Shown: piece after piece, positions 6,999-14,263 of the stretch
How positions within the stretch are numbered: the stretch's first letter is position 1
Layout: the number at the start of each line of letters is the position of its first letter
Assembly: GCF_009982895.1 (NCBI RefSeq)
Contig: NZ_WXZL01000043.1
Span: 1-20,039 of the forward strand
Direction: 5' to 3'
Origin: Deinococcus alpinitundrae
GTDB lineage: Bacteria > Deinococcota > Deinococci > Deinococcales > Deinococcaceae
Length of the DNA stretch: 20,039 nucleotides
Program-made: the position numbers and the translations under genes
Notes under the pieces: generated by a model
What the model was told of the DNA's origin: nothing
The model's input: the letters and a program-made list of their open reading frames with translations, nothing else
Databases searched by the model: none

Positions 6999-7859
6999 AT
7001 GGGGGCTACTAGATTCGCTCTAGCTGGACTTCCTGCCGACAAGAAACACAGTGGCAGAGTCTCAGGTCACCTGCTACAGTGCCTGGACCTGATGGTCGAC
7101 ACCGCCAATCACACGGTCCAGCAGGTTCGCGCCAAGAATGTGCTGATCGACTACAACGCTCGCAAAACCAACGGAACCCTGGACAGCAGCATGACTGCCC
7201 TGCTGGGTGTGGCCAAATCGAAAACCGACGAGGTCAAGAATCAGTTCGTCGCGAACCTGGGCGCAACGCAGATCCTGCGTGGACCCGGCAACACCGAATA
7301 TGCCCTCGGCGACGTGATTGCCGACAGCCAGTTGGCAGCAACCAAAGCCCAGGGCGCGCAGATTGCGTTCATGAATCCCGGTGGGATTCGCGCGGACCTG
7401 CCGAGTGGAACGAACGTCAAGGCCAGCAACGCCGTGAACTTCGGCGACGTCTTCACCGTGCAGCCGTTCGGCAACACCTTAGTGGTCATGGACCTGACCG
7501 GCGCACAGATCAAGGCGCTCTTGGAGCAGCAGGTCAGCGGGAAGAACGCCGACACCAATATCAAGGTGCTGCAGGTCTCGGCCGGGTTCACCTACAGCCT
7601 GAACCTCAGCGCCGCCGATGGGGCGCGGGTGTCGAACGTCAAGCTCAACGGCCAGGCGCTGGAGGACAACGCCACCTACCGGGTGGCGATGAACTCCTTC
7701 CTCTCGACCGGCGGTGACAACTTCACGGTGTTCAAGGAAGGCAAGAACGTCGTGCAACTGCCGAACCTGGTGGACGTCGATGCGCTCGTCACCTACCTCA
7801 AGGCCAACGGCTCGACGCTGACCGGCACTCTCCAGAACCGCATCACGATCACCAAGTAA
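6999..7859 (+). pseudogene. 5'-nucleotidase C-terminal domain, N-terminally truncated
   Basis: From about 7060 the frame encodes the complete C-terminal, substrate-specificity domain of a UshA-type periplasmic 5'-nucleotidase: [20 protein letters not shown], then [12 protein letters not shown], the conserved [30 protein letters not shown], and [10 protein letters not shown] near the end. The metallophosphatase domain that holds the metal-binding His/Asp residues, normally ~350 residues before this, is missing, as is any signal peptide. The first ~20 codons from ATG 6999 do not look like the family. The fragment therefore cannot hydrolyse nucleotides by itself; it is a 5'-deleted gene, probably not functional. 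A strong hairpin follows the stop. Confidence 0.85.
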
Positions 7860-7867
7860 TCTTCTAC

Positions 7868-7909
7868 AGCTCAGGTCAGGGGCACTTTATGGCGGCCCTG
7901 ACCTGAGCT
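7868..7909 (+). terminator. 14-bp perfect hairpin after the nucleotidase gene
   Basis: AGCTCAGGTCAGGG (7868-7881) pairs perfectly with CCCTGACCTGAGCT (7896-7909), eight bases past the stop. There is no T-run, but position and stem strength fit a transcription terminator. Confidence 0.7.
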
Positions 7910-7917
7910 ACGTTCAC

Positions 7918-7975
7918 GGTTGTGTTGCCTTAATTGGTTTGGGCTAGGCTGGATCGCCGTAACCGAATACAAGCC
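7918..7975 (+). mobile_element. Left-end remnant of an IS6-type element
   Basis: The 58 bases from GGTTGTGTTGCCTTAA match the left end of the degenerate element at 10533 at 45 of 58 positions without gaps, including the position of its transposase start (GTAACCG here, GTGACCG there). Homology stops at 7975 and no transposase body follows. It lies nine bases past the hairpin of the truncated nucleotidase, so it may mark an old rearrangement point. Confidence 0.7.
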
Positions 7976-8179
7976 AGGCTGGCTGCTGGGCAAGGCGGCC
8001 TGCGTGATGACTTCGACCCCTTCCCGTGGTGTCGGAGAGTGGCGTGTCGTGCCGACGGGCCTGCACTCGGGCGTGCAGTTGAGCCGACATTGACCGAAGG
8101 TTGACCCAACGTTGAGGCGGTGTCACACCTGTAGAACTTGATGCAATGTGTCGTTGGCGGAGCATGACAGCCTCAGGAT
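7976..8179. other. Intergenic region, nothing recognised
   Basis: Between the IS end and the next gene I see no coding frame, RNA gene or clear promoter. Short direct similarities (ACATTGACCGAAGGTTGACC, AACGTTGAGG) with repeated TTGA cores occur at about 8088-8117. Confidence 0.3.
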
Positions 8180-8455
8180 ATGATCACTTTTCATCCTCAC
8201 CTCTTCGTGCGCATTGAGGAACTCAACACGCCTCGTGCACCGCAACCCCGACCACTTGAAAACGGTTTCACGGCTGACCAACTCTACCGAGTGCTTGGCG
8301 TGGCGAACGCCAGCGAGTCGAGCGACGCGTTTTTCATTCTGGCCAACGACCGGGACGAGATGTGGTTCATCTGTCAGCGGCACCTCCGGTTCGGTGCTTT
8401 GAAGGACACCACAGCTCATCACCTGCCGTATCTGCATGCTCAAGCGGCAGACTGA
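8180..8455 (+). CDS. Small conserved-looking hypothetical protein
   Basis: A 91-residue protein beginning MITFHPHLFVRIEELNTPRA, with a Pro-rich link (PRAPQPRPLENGF), a helix TADQLYRVLGVANASESSDA, then strands FFILANDRDEMWFICQRHLR. The amphipathic alternation and balanced composition argue for a real folded protein, and I have the impression of similar small proteins in Deinococcus, but I cannot name a family. There is no signal peptide or membrane span, so it is likely cytoplasmic. The ATG at 8180 is immediately preceded by AGGAT, too close for a normal ribosome site, so it might be leaderless. Confidence 0.6.
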   Translation: MITFHPHLFVRIEELNTPRAPQPRPLENGFTADQLYRVLGVANASESSDAFFILANDRDEMWFICQRHLRFGALKDTTAHHLPYLHAQAAD

Positions 8456-8577
8456 GCTCCACCTGGACAGTCTGTTGAGTGTTTGTGTGAACTGAACGGA
8501 CGTCAAGGCAGGCTGAGCGCCGTCGAAAGTGACGGCGAAGCGGTCTATGGAGTCAGTTGTGTTGAATCGCCCGTGAA

Positions 8578-8601
8578 ATTCGATATGTATTGAGATCGAA
8601 T
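8578..8601. promoter_or_regulatory. AT-rich inverted repeat ATTCGAT-N10-ATCGAAT
   Basis: The 7-base arms at 8578-8584 and 8595-8601 are perfect and are followed by the AT-rich run ATATAAATTTTT. The arrangement fits an operator/promoter, perhaps of the gene that decayed into the rhodanese remnant downstream, but no ribosome site or start follows. Confidence 0.3.
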
Positions 8602-8715
8602 ATATAAATTTTTGGGAATCGATCCATCCAACCCTTTCTCACTCTCCCCTCCCCTATCCCAGAAATACCTTTACCAGGGCTGAACCCGGGATCAGCCACG
8701 GCAATTTCCGCTTTC

Positions 8716-9039
8716 CTTACGCCTCAGGAACTGGCAACTGCACTTAGATACAAGTCGTTCATCTTGATCAATGTGCATGTTCCGTTCGATGACGCACTCC
8801 CAGGCACGGACACCTTCATTCCCTTTGACGAGGTCAAGGGCAGTGTTCAACTTCCCCGTGACCATGCGGTTCAGATCGTCCTGCACTGCCGCTCTAGCCA
8901 TATGAGCGCCATCGCCCGCGCCACCCTGAACAAATTGAGCGACGCTAAGATCCGCGAATTGCAGGGCGGCTTTGATCCCTGAAAACAGGCTGGCTTCCCC
9001 ACCGCAGCCAGAGCAGAAGTTGAAGATGGGGACGGTTAA
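8716..9039 (+). pseudogene. Rhodanese-like protein, decayed
   Basis: The frame reads LTPQELATAL, then FILINVHVPFDDALPGTDTF, IPFDEVKG, and the active-site loop IVLHCRSSHMSAIA with the catalytic Cys, then IRELQGGFDP. This is the pattern of secreted single-domain rhodaneses, which carry a persulfide on that Cys. Two faults: no ATG, GTG or TTG start lies before the family's N-terminus (the only in-frame TTG, 8764, is inside the first conserved strand), and a TGA at 8980-8982 stands where relatives have Trp (GGFD-W). Past it the frame continues KQAGFPTAARAEVEDGDG to TAA 9037. The signal peptide is gone, so it is most likely dead. Confidence 0.75.
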
Positions 9040-9392
9040 CTGTCCAACAGCCGCCGCCTCGCCTCTGCTCAAGCTTAAGCAAACCAGAGGAGATGCAGGT
9101 CTCCCCTTTCGCACTTAACACGGTAGCCTTACCCCCGACTTACAAAGCGCTGGAAACAGACACAACCATCGTCAAGTGACCAGGAAAATCCTACCTATAT
9201 ATTCGTCCTGAGCTGGACGCTTCTTCTGGATGAGGTGCTCCCAAAAACCGGTCCGGGTCAGGATGGAGCCTCTGGCGGGCGTGAGGTGCTCCCAGTCCGC
9301 AAGGGGGCCGCTGAGTAGTCACTGCTGGAGTTGATTTCCAGGTTCGAGTTCATGGACTGCGAACTTACGCTGAAGAGCGTGAATTGAGCAAG
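9040..9392. other. Gene-free region with a 13-bp direct repeat
   Basis: No supported gene lies here. TGAGGTGCTCCCA occurs twice, at 9231-9243 and 9282-9294, 51 bases apart. The meaning is unknown; the two copies may be remnants of a duplicated segment. Confidence 0.4.
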
Positions 9393-9408
9393 CACCCCAT
9401 ATGGGGTG
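9393..9408 (-). terminator. 16-base perfect palindrome after phzF-like gene
   Basis: CACCCCATATGGGGTG begins one base after the stop of the leftward PhzF-family gene. As RNA it forms an 8-bp inverted repeat. It may terminate transcription or stabilise the mRNA end, or act as a protein site because it has no loop. Confidence 0.45.
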
Positions 9409-9409
9409 G

Positions 9410-10312
9410 TCAGAGGACCGTGATCTCTGGCAGCAGGACCTCACCTCGGAGCATCACCACGCAACTGCCGCCGACCGTAGTGCGGATGCCGTCCGGGGTC
9501 CGCCGTGCGGTGGTCCGCATCAAGCTCGGGCGACCCATCTCGACGCCTTGGACGATGTCCCAAGTGGCACTCTCAGTACCCGACAGGTGCAGCAGGAATC
9601 CAGCCAGCGGCGTTGCGGCGCTCCCAGTCGCTGCGTCCTCCCAGGTCCCAGAAAGCGGCGAGAACATTCGGGTGCGTAGCCCTGCACCTTCACGGCGATA
9701 GAGATAGAGCGACAGCTTGCCACCGAGTGCAGGCGTCACTGCCACCGCGTGGCGAAACGCTGCCAGGTCGGGCGTCGCCGCTGCCATCGCCGCAGCGGTG
9801 ACCTCCATCAGCAGACGCGGGTTGCCACCATCCGCGGCGATGGTTGGCAAATGGCTTGTGGTTACGATGCCGTCCAGCTCAATCCCCGCACAAGCTGCGG
9901 TGAGGTCAATCGGCAACTCGACACCGATATGAAGCGGTTGCGGCGCGGCGACGGTGGCTCCGACAACAACACCCGCGGCATCCGAGTCAAGGTGGACCTC
10001 GACCAGGCCGGCGAGCTCTTCGAAACGCAACATCCTGTCTCGCGCCCGGTCCGCCAAAATAAAGCCGGTGCCGACGTTGGGATGACCGGCAAAGGGCATC
10101 TCGGCGGTGCGGTTGAAGATCCGGACGCGTGCAGTATTCACGGGGTCTTCGGGTGGGAGGACGAAGGTCGTTTCGGACAAGTTGAACTCGGCTGCCAGCG
10201 CCTGCATTTCGGCATCTGACATCCCCTGCGCATTGGGGAAGACCGCAAGCGGGTTGCCGCCGAAGTGCCGATCAGTGAAGACATCCATGGTGACGAAGCG
10301 GTAGGAACGCAT
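9410..10312 (-). CDS. PhzF-family isomerase/epimerase
   Basis: A complete 300-residue protein of the PhzF / diaminopimelate-epimerase-like fold. Seen: VFTDRHFGGNPLAVF at the N-terminus, the catalytic Glu at residue 47 in FNLSETTFV, RIFNRTAEMPFAGHPNVGTG in the first half, and the mirrored half with RMFSPLSGTWEDAATGSA. Length and motifs are normal. Founding members isomerise an intermediate of phenazine synthesis, but most homologues outside phenazine operons, as here with no other phz gene near, have unknown substrates. ATG 10312 is the start; the GGCGG upstream is a weak ribosome site. It is transcribed alone. Confidence 0.92.
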   Translation of the reverse strand: MRSYRFVTMDVFTDRHFGGNPLAVFPNAQGMSDAEMQALAAEFNLSETTFVLPPEDPVNTARVRIFNRTAEMPFAGHPNVGTGFILADRARDRMLRFEELAGLVEVHLDSDAAGVVVGATVAAPQPLHIGVELPIDLTAACAGIELDGIVTTSHLPTIAADGGNPRLLMEVTAAAMAAATPDLAAFRHAVAVTPALGGKLSLYLYRREGAGLRTRMFSPLSGTWEDAATGSAATPLAGFLLHLSGTESATWDIVQGVEMGRPSLMRTTARRTPDGIRTTVGGSCVVMLRGEVLLPEITVL

Positions 10313-10573
10313 CAGTGAGCCGCCAGCTGTGCCCGGCGCTGTTCTTGTCTTCCCCCGGTGATCATTCTCCCCTACTCCTCTGCCAGCACCTGTTAATGGT
10401 TGTCATTGCGCTGCCCGGATTGATGGACGTTCCCACCACTATCTTGCTGGCTGGCTGTTCAACGGAATCGGAACAACTCGGGTTATACGGTAACCAAGTC
10501 AAATATTGGAAGCTCAATGCTCCACTTTCAGCGGTTATGTTGCCTTAACCGGGTCGGGGTAGGCTGACCCGCC

Positions 10574-11251
10574 GTGACCGACGCCAAGCCTTACGGCCAC
10601 CGCTTCCCCATGACCATCATCCAGCACGCCCAGAAAGCTCTACCACTGATTTCCCCTGAGTTACCGAGACGTGCAGGAATTGCTCCACCAGCGCAGCATT
10701 CAGACGAGTCATGAGACCCTCCGCGAGTGGTGCATAAAATTCGGACCCCTCTTCGATGAAGACCTGCGCCACACGAGGTGTGTACGAGCGTCGATGGCGT
10801 TCGACACTGGCTTTGGAGGGCTGTGGACGAGTAAGGGTTCGTGCTCGACATTTTCCTCCAGCGGCATCGGGACACCGAAGCGGCGAAGACGTTCCTGACC
10901 CGACTCCTGGGAGAATACGATGTCCCAGAGGTCATCCATACCGATCAGCTCCGCAGCGACGGAGCCGCGATTCGAGAGATCCCGAGCTTGGTTAACGTCG
11001 ACCACCAGCAGGTGATCTCCACAGCCAGGTGTAATAACGTCATTGAGCAAGAACATCGATCTACACGGCGAAAAGAGCGAAGTCAGCAGGGGTTCAGGCG
11101 ACGGAAACGCGCTCAAGAGTTCCTGAATTTGCACGCCCGAGTGACCAATCTCCACCATCATTCCCGAACCAGTGTCTCCACTGCAGAAAGAAGAAGCAGT
11201 CAGAAGCAAGCGCTCCAGGCGTGGTTAACCGTCGCGGCAGGGGTGGCCTGA
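10574..11251 (+). pseudogene. IS6-family transposase, inactivated
   Basis: GTG 10574 begins VTDAKPYGHRFPMTIIQHA as in related transposases. Faults, in order: a frameshift after IIQHA; a TGA in LYH-stop-FPLSYRDVQ where Arg is expected; a deletion after DEDLRH that removes the EPRRGSRW-LD segment, including the first catalytic Asp; another frameshift there; and a TAA in AVDE-stop-GFVLD. From 10841 the frame is whole: LLGEYDVPEVIHTDQLRSDG keeps the second Asp, and NVIEQEHRSTRRKERSQQGF keeps the Glu. With the first catalytic residue gone it cannot be active. Confidence 0.88.
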
Positions 11252-11270
11252 AGTTCAGGCCACCCCTGCC
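11236..11270 (+). terminator. 16-bp perfect hairpin at the IS6 transposase stop
   Basis: GGCAGGGGTGGCCTGA (11236-11251) pairs perfectly with TCAGGCCACCCCTGCC (11255-11270) around a 3-base loop. The left arm contains the transposase stop TGA. It is a strong candidate terminator protecting neighbours from IS transcription. Confidence 0.65.
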
Positions 11271-11271
11271 C

Positions 11272-11479
11272 TCAGCCTGCCGCGGGCGTTAAGGCAAGAC
11301 AACCTTCGAGAGCCAGCACGGCTGCTTGAGGGTCTTAATACCAGCGTTGCAACGCTCCGGGGTCCTGAGCCGCCGTCTCAGCCAGGTGCTGGAACAACAG
11401 TCCTTTGAGACCCATCAGACCGTTGTCTCGAAATCTTCTCATATATGACATCCAGCCATCCATATGGAAATCAGTACAT
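11272..11479 (-). pseudogene. Possible degraded coding segment beside the partition locus
   Basis: On the minus strand, from the partition repeat at 11479, one frame reads FRDNGLMGLKGLLFQHLAET followed by AAQDPGALQRWY, meets TAA at 11335-11337, and continues DPQAAVLALEGCLALTPAAG to TGA at 11272-11274, the last part lying inside the IS6 end. Both halves read like ordinary helical protein, which suggests a gene broken by one stop, but no family is recognised and the stretch is short. Confidence 0.25.
11435..11479. repeat. Partition-site repeat, copy 1
   Basis: Forty-one bases from CTTCTCATATATGACATCCA through GAAATCAGT are identical to copy 2 at 11600; the next bases are ACAT here and GCAT there. 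The unit contains CATATATG and CCATATGG cores and TCCAGCCATCC. It lies downstream of the parA-partner operon, a usual place for a plasmid centromere. The role is inferred from position and from a diverged third copy upstream of parA. Confidence 0.6.
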
Positions 11480-11494
11480 AGCGTTTTCTGTGTG

Positions 11495-11520
11495 GCTGCC
11501 GATGGTTCCCCATCGGCAGC
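11495..11520. repeat. 11-bp hairpin between the two partition repeats
   Basis: GCTGCCGATGG (11495-11505) pairs perfectly with CCATCGGCAGC (11510-11520) around the loop TTCC. It may be a terminator of the leftward partition operon or part of the centromere structure. Confidence 0.55.
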
Positions 11521-11599
11521 ACTGCTTATCGAAGGCAGGGTCGAACGCATCCAAGGCCATAGACATCGACTCCAAGATGAGACAGACATCCATGGCAGC

Positions 11600-11644
11600 C
11601 TTCTCATATATGACATCCAGCCATCCATATGGAAATCAGTGCAT
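11600..11644. repeat. Partition-site repeat, copy 2
   Basis: It is identical to copy 1 over 41 bases and in the same orientation, 165 bases away. It ends directly at the stop codon (11645) of the parA partner gene. The segment between the copies also has looser ACATCCA-containing motifs, for example AGACATCCATGG at about 11584. Confidence 0.6.
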
Positions 11645-12061
11645 CTAACTGCCTGTCAGGTAACGTGTGAGTTCCTCACGCCAGGACGGGTTGTCGGCCA
11701 TCAACTCAAACATCGCCTCCATAACCCTGGATTCGCTGGCAGGCCAACCATCACGTTTGAGTTGCCGAACATAATCCTCGAGCAGGTATTTTGGTTCCAA
11801 CCGGACTTTGTGGCCCAGAGGCGCAGTTGGTTCACCCCGGGGAAAACGGCGCAGGAGGTAGGGGCCGCTAGGCCGTTCTACGGCACTCGATATTGGTACA
11901 ACTGGTTCCCAGGTCGTCGCATCTTCTTTAGGGGACGAAACAGCAATTTTGAGCGGTGCTTGAGGTACAGATGACGGTACAAGTGCCGCCGCCGCCACGG
12001 AAGACTCTGGATTGTCCTGATCTGTCACCGGATCAAGAAAGCCAAAACGCCGTTTTGACAT
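11645..12061 (-). CDS. ParA partner, ribbon-helix-helix-like centromere-binding protein
   Basis: A 138-residue protein beginning MSKRRFGFLDPVTDQDNPES, with a long Pro/Ser/Ala-rich, probably disordered N-terminal part and a short folded C-terminus: HKVRLEPKYLLEDYVRQLKR followed by DGWPASESRVMEAMFELMAD. A strand (VRLEP) followed by two helices fits a ribbon-helix-helix DNA-binding domain, as in the small partners of type Ib ParA proteins. ATG 12061 is chosen because GGAGGTG in the end of parA is well spaced and the start overlaps the parA stop (TGATG). The assignment rests on this coupling, size and fold guess; no motif proves it. It likely binds the repeats at 11435, 11600 and 12697. Confidence 0.65.
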   Translation of the reverse strand: MSKRRFGFLDPVTDQDNPESSVAAAALVPSSVPQAPLKIAVSSPKEDATTWEPVVPISSAVERPSGPYLLRRFPRGEPTAPLGHKVRLEPKYLLEDYVRQLKRDGWPASESRVMEAMFELMADNPSWREELTRYLTGS

Positions 12062-12663
12062 CAGCACACCTCCACAGTGAGGCTCAAGAGATCGGCCCAG
12101 GCATTTTCCGAGCGCGCGTCATGGACGTCGCGTACCAGAACGCCCTGTTCGTAAGCCCGCTGGTGCGCGGCATAAAGACGGACGACCGTTTCACACACCT
12201 GAATACCGCGGGCGCGCAGGTCGTCACGGGCCTGTTGCCCTACGGTCCCGACAGGCGGCGCTTTGGTGATAATGACCCGCACCCGATGCATATCTCCGCC
12301 CGCCTCATTCAGTTTGTGCCACAACGCCAGCGTGGCACGCAGCTCAACACCATTTGGGGCCGTAGGAATCAGCACTGTGCTGGCCCCTCGGGTGAGGGCG
12401 AGCATGGCCTCAAGATCGGGGCGTCCCTCGGTGTCCAGCACCATATACCGCGTGCCCTGCGGCACCCCTTCTTCTTCACCAACCACCTGGACAGGGAGCT
12501 TTGCCCTCAGTGCCCAGTCACGACTGGTCCCAATCTCAACATCAGCGTCCATCAGGGCTGTGGGCCCACGCATCGCCAGCACACCAGACAACCCTACCGC
12601 GAGAGTCGATTTGCCAACTCCGCCCTTCGAACTGGTCAAGGCCAAAATCATCGTTTTTTCCAT
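12061..12663 (-). CDS. parA: ParA-family plasmid partition ATPase (small type)
   Basis: A 200-residue MinD/ParA ATPase. Seen: deviant Walker A KGGVGKST in LALTSSKGGVGKSTLAVGLS, Walker A' region ALMDADVEIGTSRDW, Walker B YMVLDTEGRP, then STVLIPTAPNGVEL. It has no N-terminal DNA-binding domain, so it belongs to the short, type Ib-like group. These ATPases position plasmid copies on the nucleoid with a centromere-binding partner. The start is ATG 12663 (MEKTMILAL) or ATG 12651 (MILAL); the frame stays open upstream through non-family sequence. It is followed by the partner gene with overlapping stop and start. The upstream region carries a diverged copy of the partition repeat, suggesting autoregulation. 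Confidence 0.92.
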   Translation of the reverse strand: MEKTMILALTSSKGGVGKSTLAVGLSGVLAMRGPTALMDADVEIGTSRDWALRAKLPVQVVGEEEGVPQGTRYMVLDTEGRPDLEAMLALTRGASTVLIPTAPNGVELRATLALWHKLNEAGGDMHRVRVIITKAPPVGTVGQQARDDLRARGIQVCETVVRLYAAHQRAYEQGVLVRDVHDARSENAWADLLSLTVEVC

Positions 12664-12696
12664 ACCTGCAGCAGTCTGGCATACTTTCAATCTGTT

Positions 12697-12748
12697 CTGA
12701 TTTTTGTATGTATGGATGTCCAGATGGTCGCATGTCAAAGATGAGAAG
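12697..12748. promoter_or_regulatory. Diverged partition repeat in the parA promoter region
   Basis: CTGATTTTTGTATGTATGGA...TGTCAAAGATGAGAAG on the plus strand matches the minus-strand reading of copies 1 and 2: shared CTGATTT, ATGGATG and TGTCA-N3-ATGAGAAG blocks with insertions between. It lies between rep and parA, 34 bases upstream of the parA start, and is inverted relative to the other copies. It is probably an operator through which the partner protein represses parA. Confidence 0.5.
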
Positions 12749-12772
12749 TAACACTCGACATACGGTCGCCCA

Positions 12773-14137
12773 TCAGCGTTCGTTCTCTCGGTTGAGAAGC
12801 TCCTTGACCTGCAGAACAAAGCCCTGGGCATCGAGGTTGGCCATTGCCTGAGCACCCTGGCTGAGCAGTTCGGCTGGGTCAAGATCACCCCGCGCGACCT
12901 TCTGACGCAAAACATCGAGCTCCGTCACACTGAATTTCCTCGGATAGAGGAGAGTCAGCCGAGCCAAAACTGCATCACTGCGTTGCTCCGGCGTTTTGCC
13001 CAGAAACTCTGTTTCGAGTTGGGTCCGGGGATCTGCCAATAACTCTGCTGGCTTTGCCCTACGCACCCGGATTGAGTGGTCAGATGCTGCGGTGACGGCA
13101 AGCGGATACTGATCCGGATTTCGGATCAGATGCACTAAAGCGTGAGCTGGGGTCTTCTTCACGACAAGGACACCAGTACTGACCAGACGCTCAAATCGGT
13201 CGATGAGCTCGAGGAGCAGCGTCTTCGGGTAGTCATTGGCCAGCTGCCGCGCCACGCCATCCACCACACCATGCTGACGCAGACGTCGGATCAAGGCGGG
13301 ATCGAGGGGCGTGAACGCCGGATGGAAATCGTAACGGATTCGCTGTGATTTGCCGCGGCCCAGGTAGGTCACTTCACGCAGGTAGCCTCGTTTGAGCAGT
13401 TCCTGGTGTGGGCCTTCCAGCGCGCGGCGAATATTCCCTGGAATGCCATTGGGGATCTTGCATTGATCGGCCCAGGCCATCACGTTCACCTCGAAGCTAT
13501 TGACCACCTCATCGAGTTTTTCGGGATTGACCCGTACGGCATCCAACACCCGGAAGAGAATACGTGTCCGTGGCCGGGACAACGAGTACATGAACGCAAA
13601 ATCCAGGGGTTTGGTATAGCCGCTGCGCAAACTCGAAACGATCGCGTCGGCCAGCCGGATGCGAACAATGGTGCGTTCGTCGAACGTGCCAGCTTCACGC
13701 GCCGAATAATCGAGGGATTCGATGAAGTGAAACTTGGCATGCGTCCAGCGGCTGTTAGGATGGTCACGCCACCCCCCACTCACGGTGTAGGAAGCGGAAT
13801 GCAGCCGTTCCAGGCTCTGACGCAGCATAGCGTAGTAGGTACCGCCGCTATGAAAAGAACACAGCTTGAGCAGCTGGGTCGCGCTGAGTTCCAGCACACC
13901 CGTTTCCGGTTGTCCCAGGCTGTTGAAATGATCGATCAACGCTGCACTGACGTCATTATCAATGCCATGCGGAACGCCCAACTCAGGCAAGGCCTGACAG
14001 CTGATTTTCACAATACGGTCGCCATCCTCGAACGTGACGGCCCATTGACGCTGACTGGCGATCTGGTCGAGCGCAACAATCAGGTTCAATCTGGAAATAT
14101 TAAGATCATCAAGTCTGAGATTTAGAGAATTTGACAT
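12773..14137 (-). CDS. Plasmid replication initiator protein
   Basis: A 454-residue protein with an initiator layout: MSNSLNLRLDDLNISRLNLI at the start, a first helical/winged-helix-like region (~80-190, LELSATQLLKLCSFHSGGTY and YAMLRQSLERLHSASYTVSG), a second (~195-285, PRTRILFRVLDAVRVNPEKL and EVNVMAWADQCKIPNGIPGN), then a basic region GRGKSQRIRYDFHP and a helical C-terminal third. This pattern resembles Rep proteins of the replication initiator A type that bind iterons. The strongest support is position: its 5' end faces eleven iterons and an AT-rich segment, and parA follows. ATG 14137 has AAGGAG six bases upstream. Iteron-bound Rep should open the origin and limit copy number. Confidence 0.85.
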   Translation of the reverse strand: MSNSLNLRLDDLNISRLNLIVALDQIASQRQWAVTFEDGDRIVKISCQALPELGVPHGIDNDVSAALIDHFNSLGQPETGVLELSATQLLKLCSFHSGGTYYAMLRQSLERLHSASYTVSGGWRDHPNSRWTHAKFHFIESLDYSAREAGTFDERTIVRIRLADAIVSSLRSGYTKPLDFAFMYSLSRPRTRILFRVLDAVRVNPEKLDEVVNSFEVNVMAWADQCKIPNGIPGNIRRALEGPHQELLKRGYLREVTYLGRGKSQRIRYDFHPAFTPLDPALIRRLRQHGVVDGVARQLANDYPKTLLLELIDRFERLVSTGVLVVKKTPAHALVHLIRNPDQYPLAVTAASDHSIRVRRAKPAELLADPRTQLETEFLGKTPEQRSDAVLARLTLLYPRKFSVTELDVLRQKVARGDLDPAELLSQGAQAMANLDAQGFVLQVKELLNRENER

Positions 14138-14149
14138 CGGCGACTCCTT

Positions 14150-14215
14150 GCTGTTTGAACAAGCTTACCTTTTCTGGATAAAGATCTTTTGTTCTAAAAG
14201 ATTGATTGAAACACC
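14150..14215. promoter_or_regulatory. AT-rich segment of the origin (unwinding region, DnaA-like box)
   Basis: This is one of the most AT-rich stretches of the window, lying between the rep start and the iterons. It includes the inverted repeat ATCTTTT-gttct-AAAAGAT (14184-14202). TCTGGATAA at 14173-14181 reads TTATCCAGA on the minus strand, one base from the DnaA box TTATCCACA. The stretch fits a DNA unwinding element plus the rep promoter; which part does what is inferred. Confidence 0.5.
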
Positions 14216-14263
14216 ACCAAAGGAAATGCAAGGAGTGCGTCCCAGACGAGGTGATTCCGCCGG

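Larger units (their letters stand above)
10533..11304 (+). mobile_element. Degenerate IS6-family element
   Basis: Ends: GGTTATGTTGCCTTAAC from 10533, and on the minus strand from 11304 GGTTGTCTTGCCTTAAC, 15 of 17 identical, giving a 772-bp element. These ends differ from those of the intact IS6 at 3736, so it is another IS type. Flanking octamers (CTTTCAGC and TTCGAGAG) show no target duplication. The transposase is broken. Confidence 0.8.

Noticed and set aside
8692..9114. A 140-codon leftward frame opposite the rhodanese
   Set aside because: The other strand has rhodanese motifs with the active-site Cys, so this frame is antisense and not family-like.
9749..10219. Rightward frames opposite the PhzF-family gene
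   Set aside because: The PhzF frame is full length with catalytic Glu and both half-motifs; the opposite frames are shadows.
11956..12744. A 262-codon rightward frame over parA
   Set aside because: It is antisense to the clear ParA motifs and lacks any protein-family pattern.
12664..12915. An N-terminal extension of ParA from 12915
   Set aside because: The extra residues overlap the end of the rep gene, look unlike any ParA domain, and the conserved ParA start (MEKTMILALTSSKGG) has its own ATG.
13406..14125. A 239-codon rightward frame over rep
   Set aside because: It is antisense to the initiator gene, which has a good ribosome site and the iteron context.
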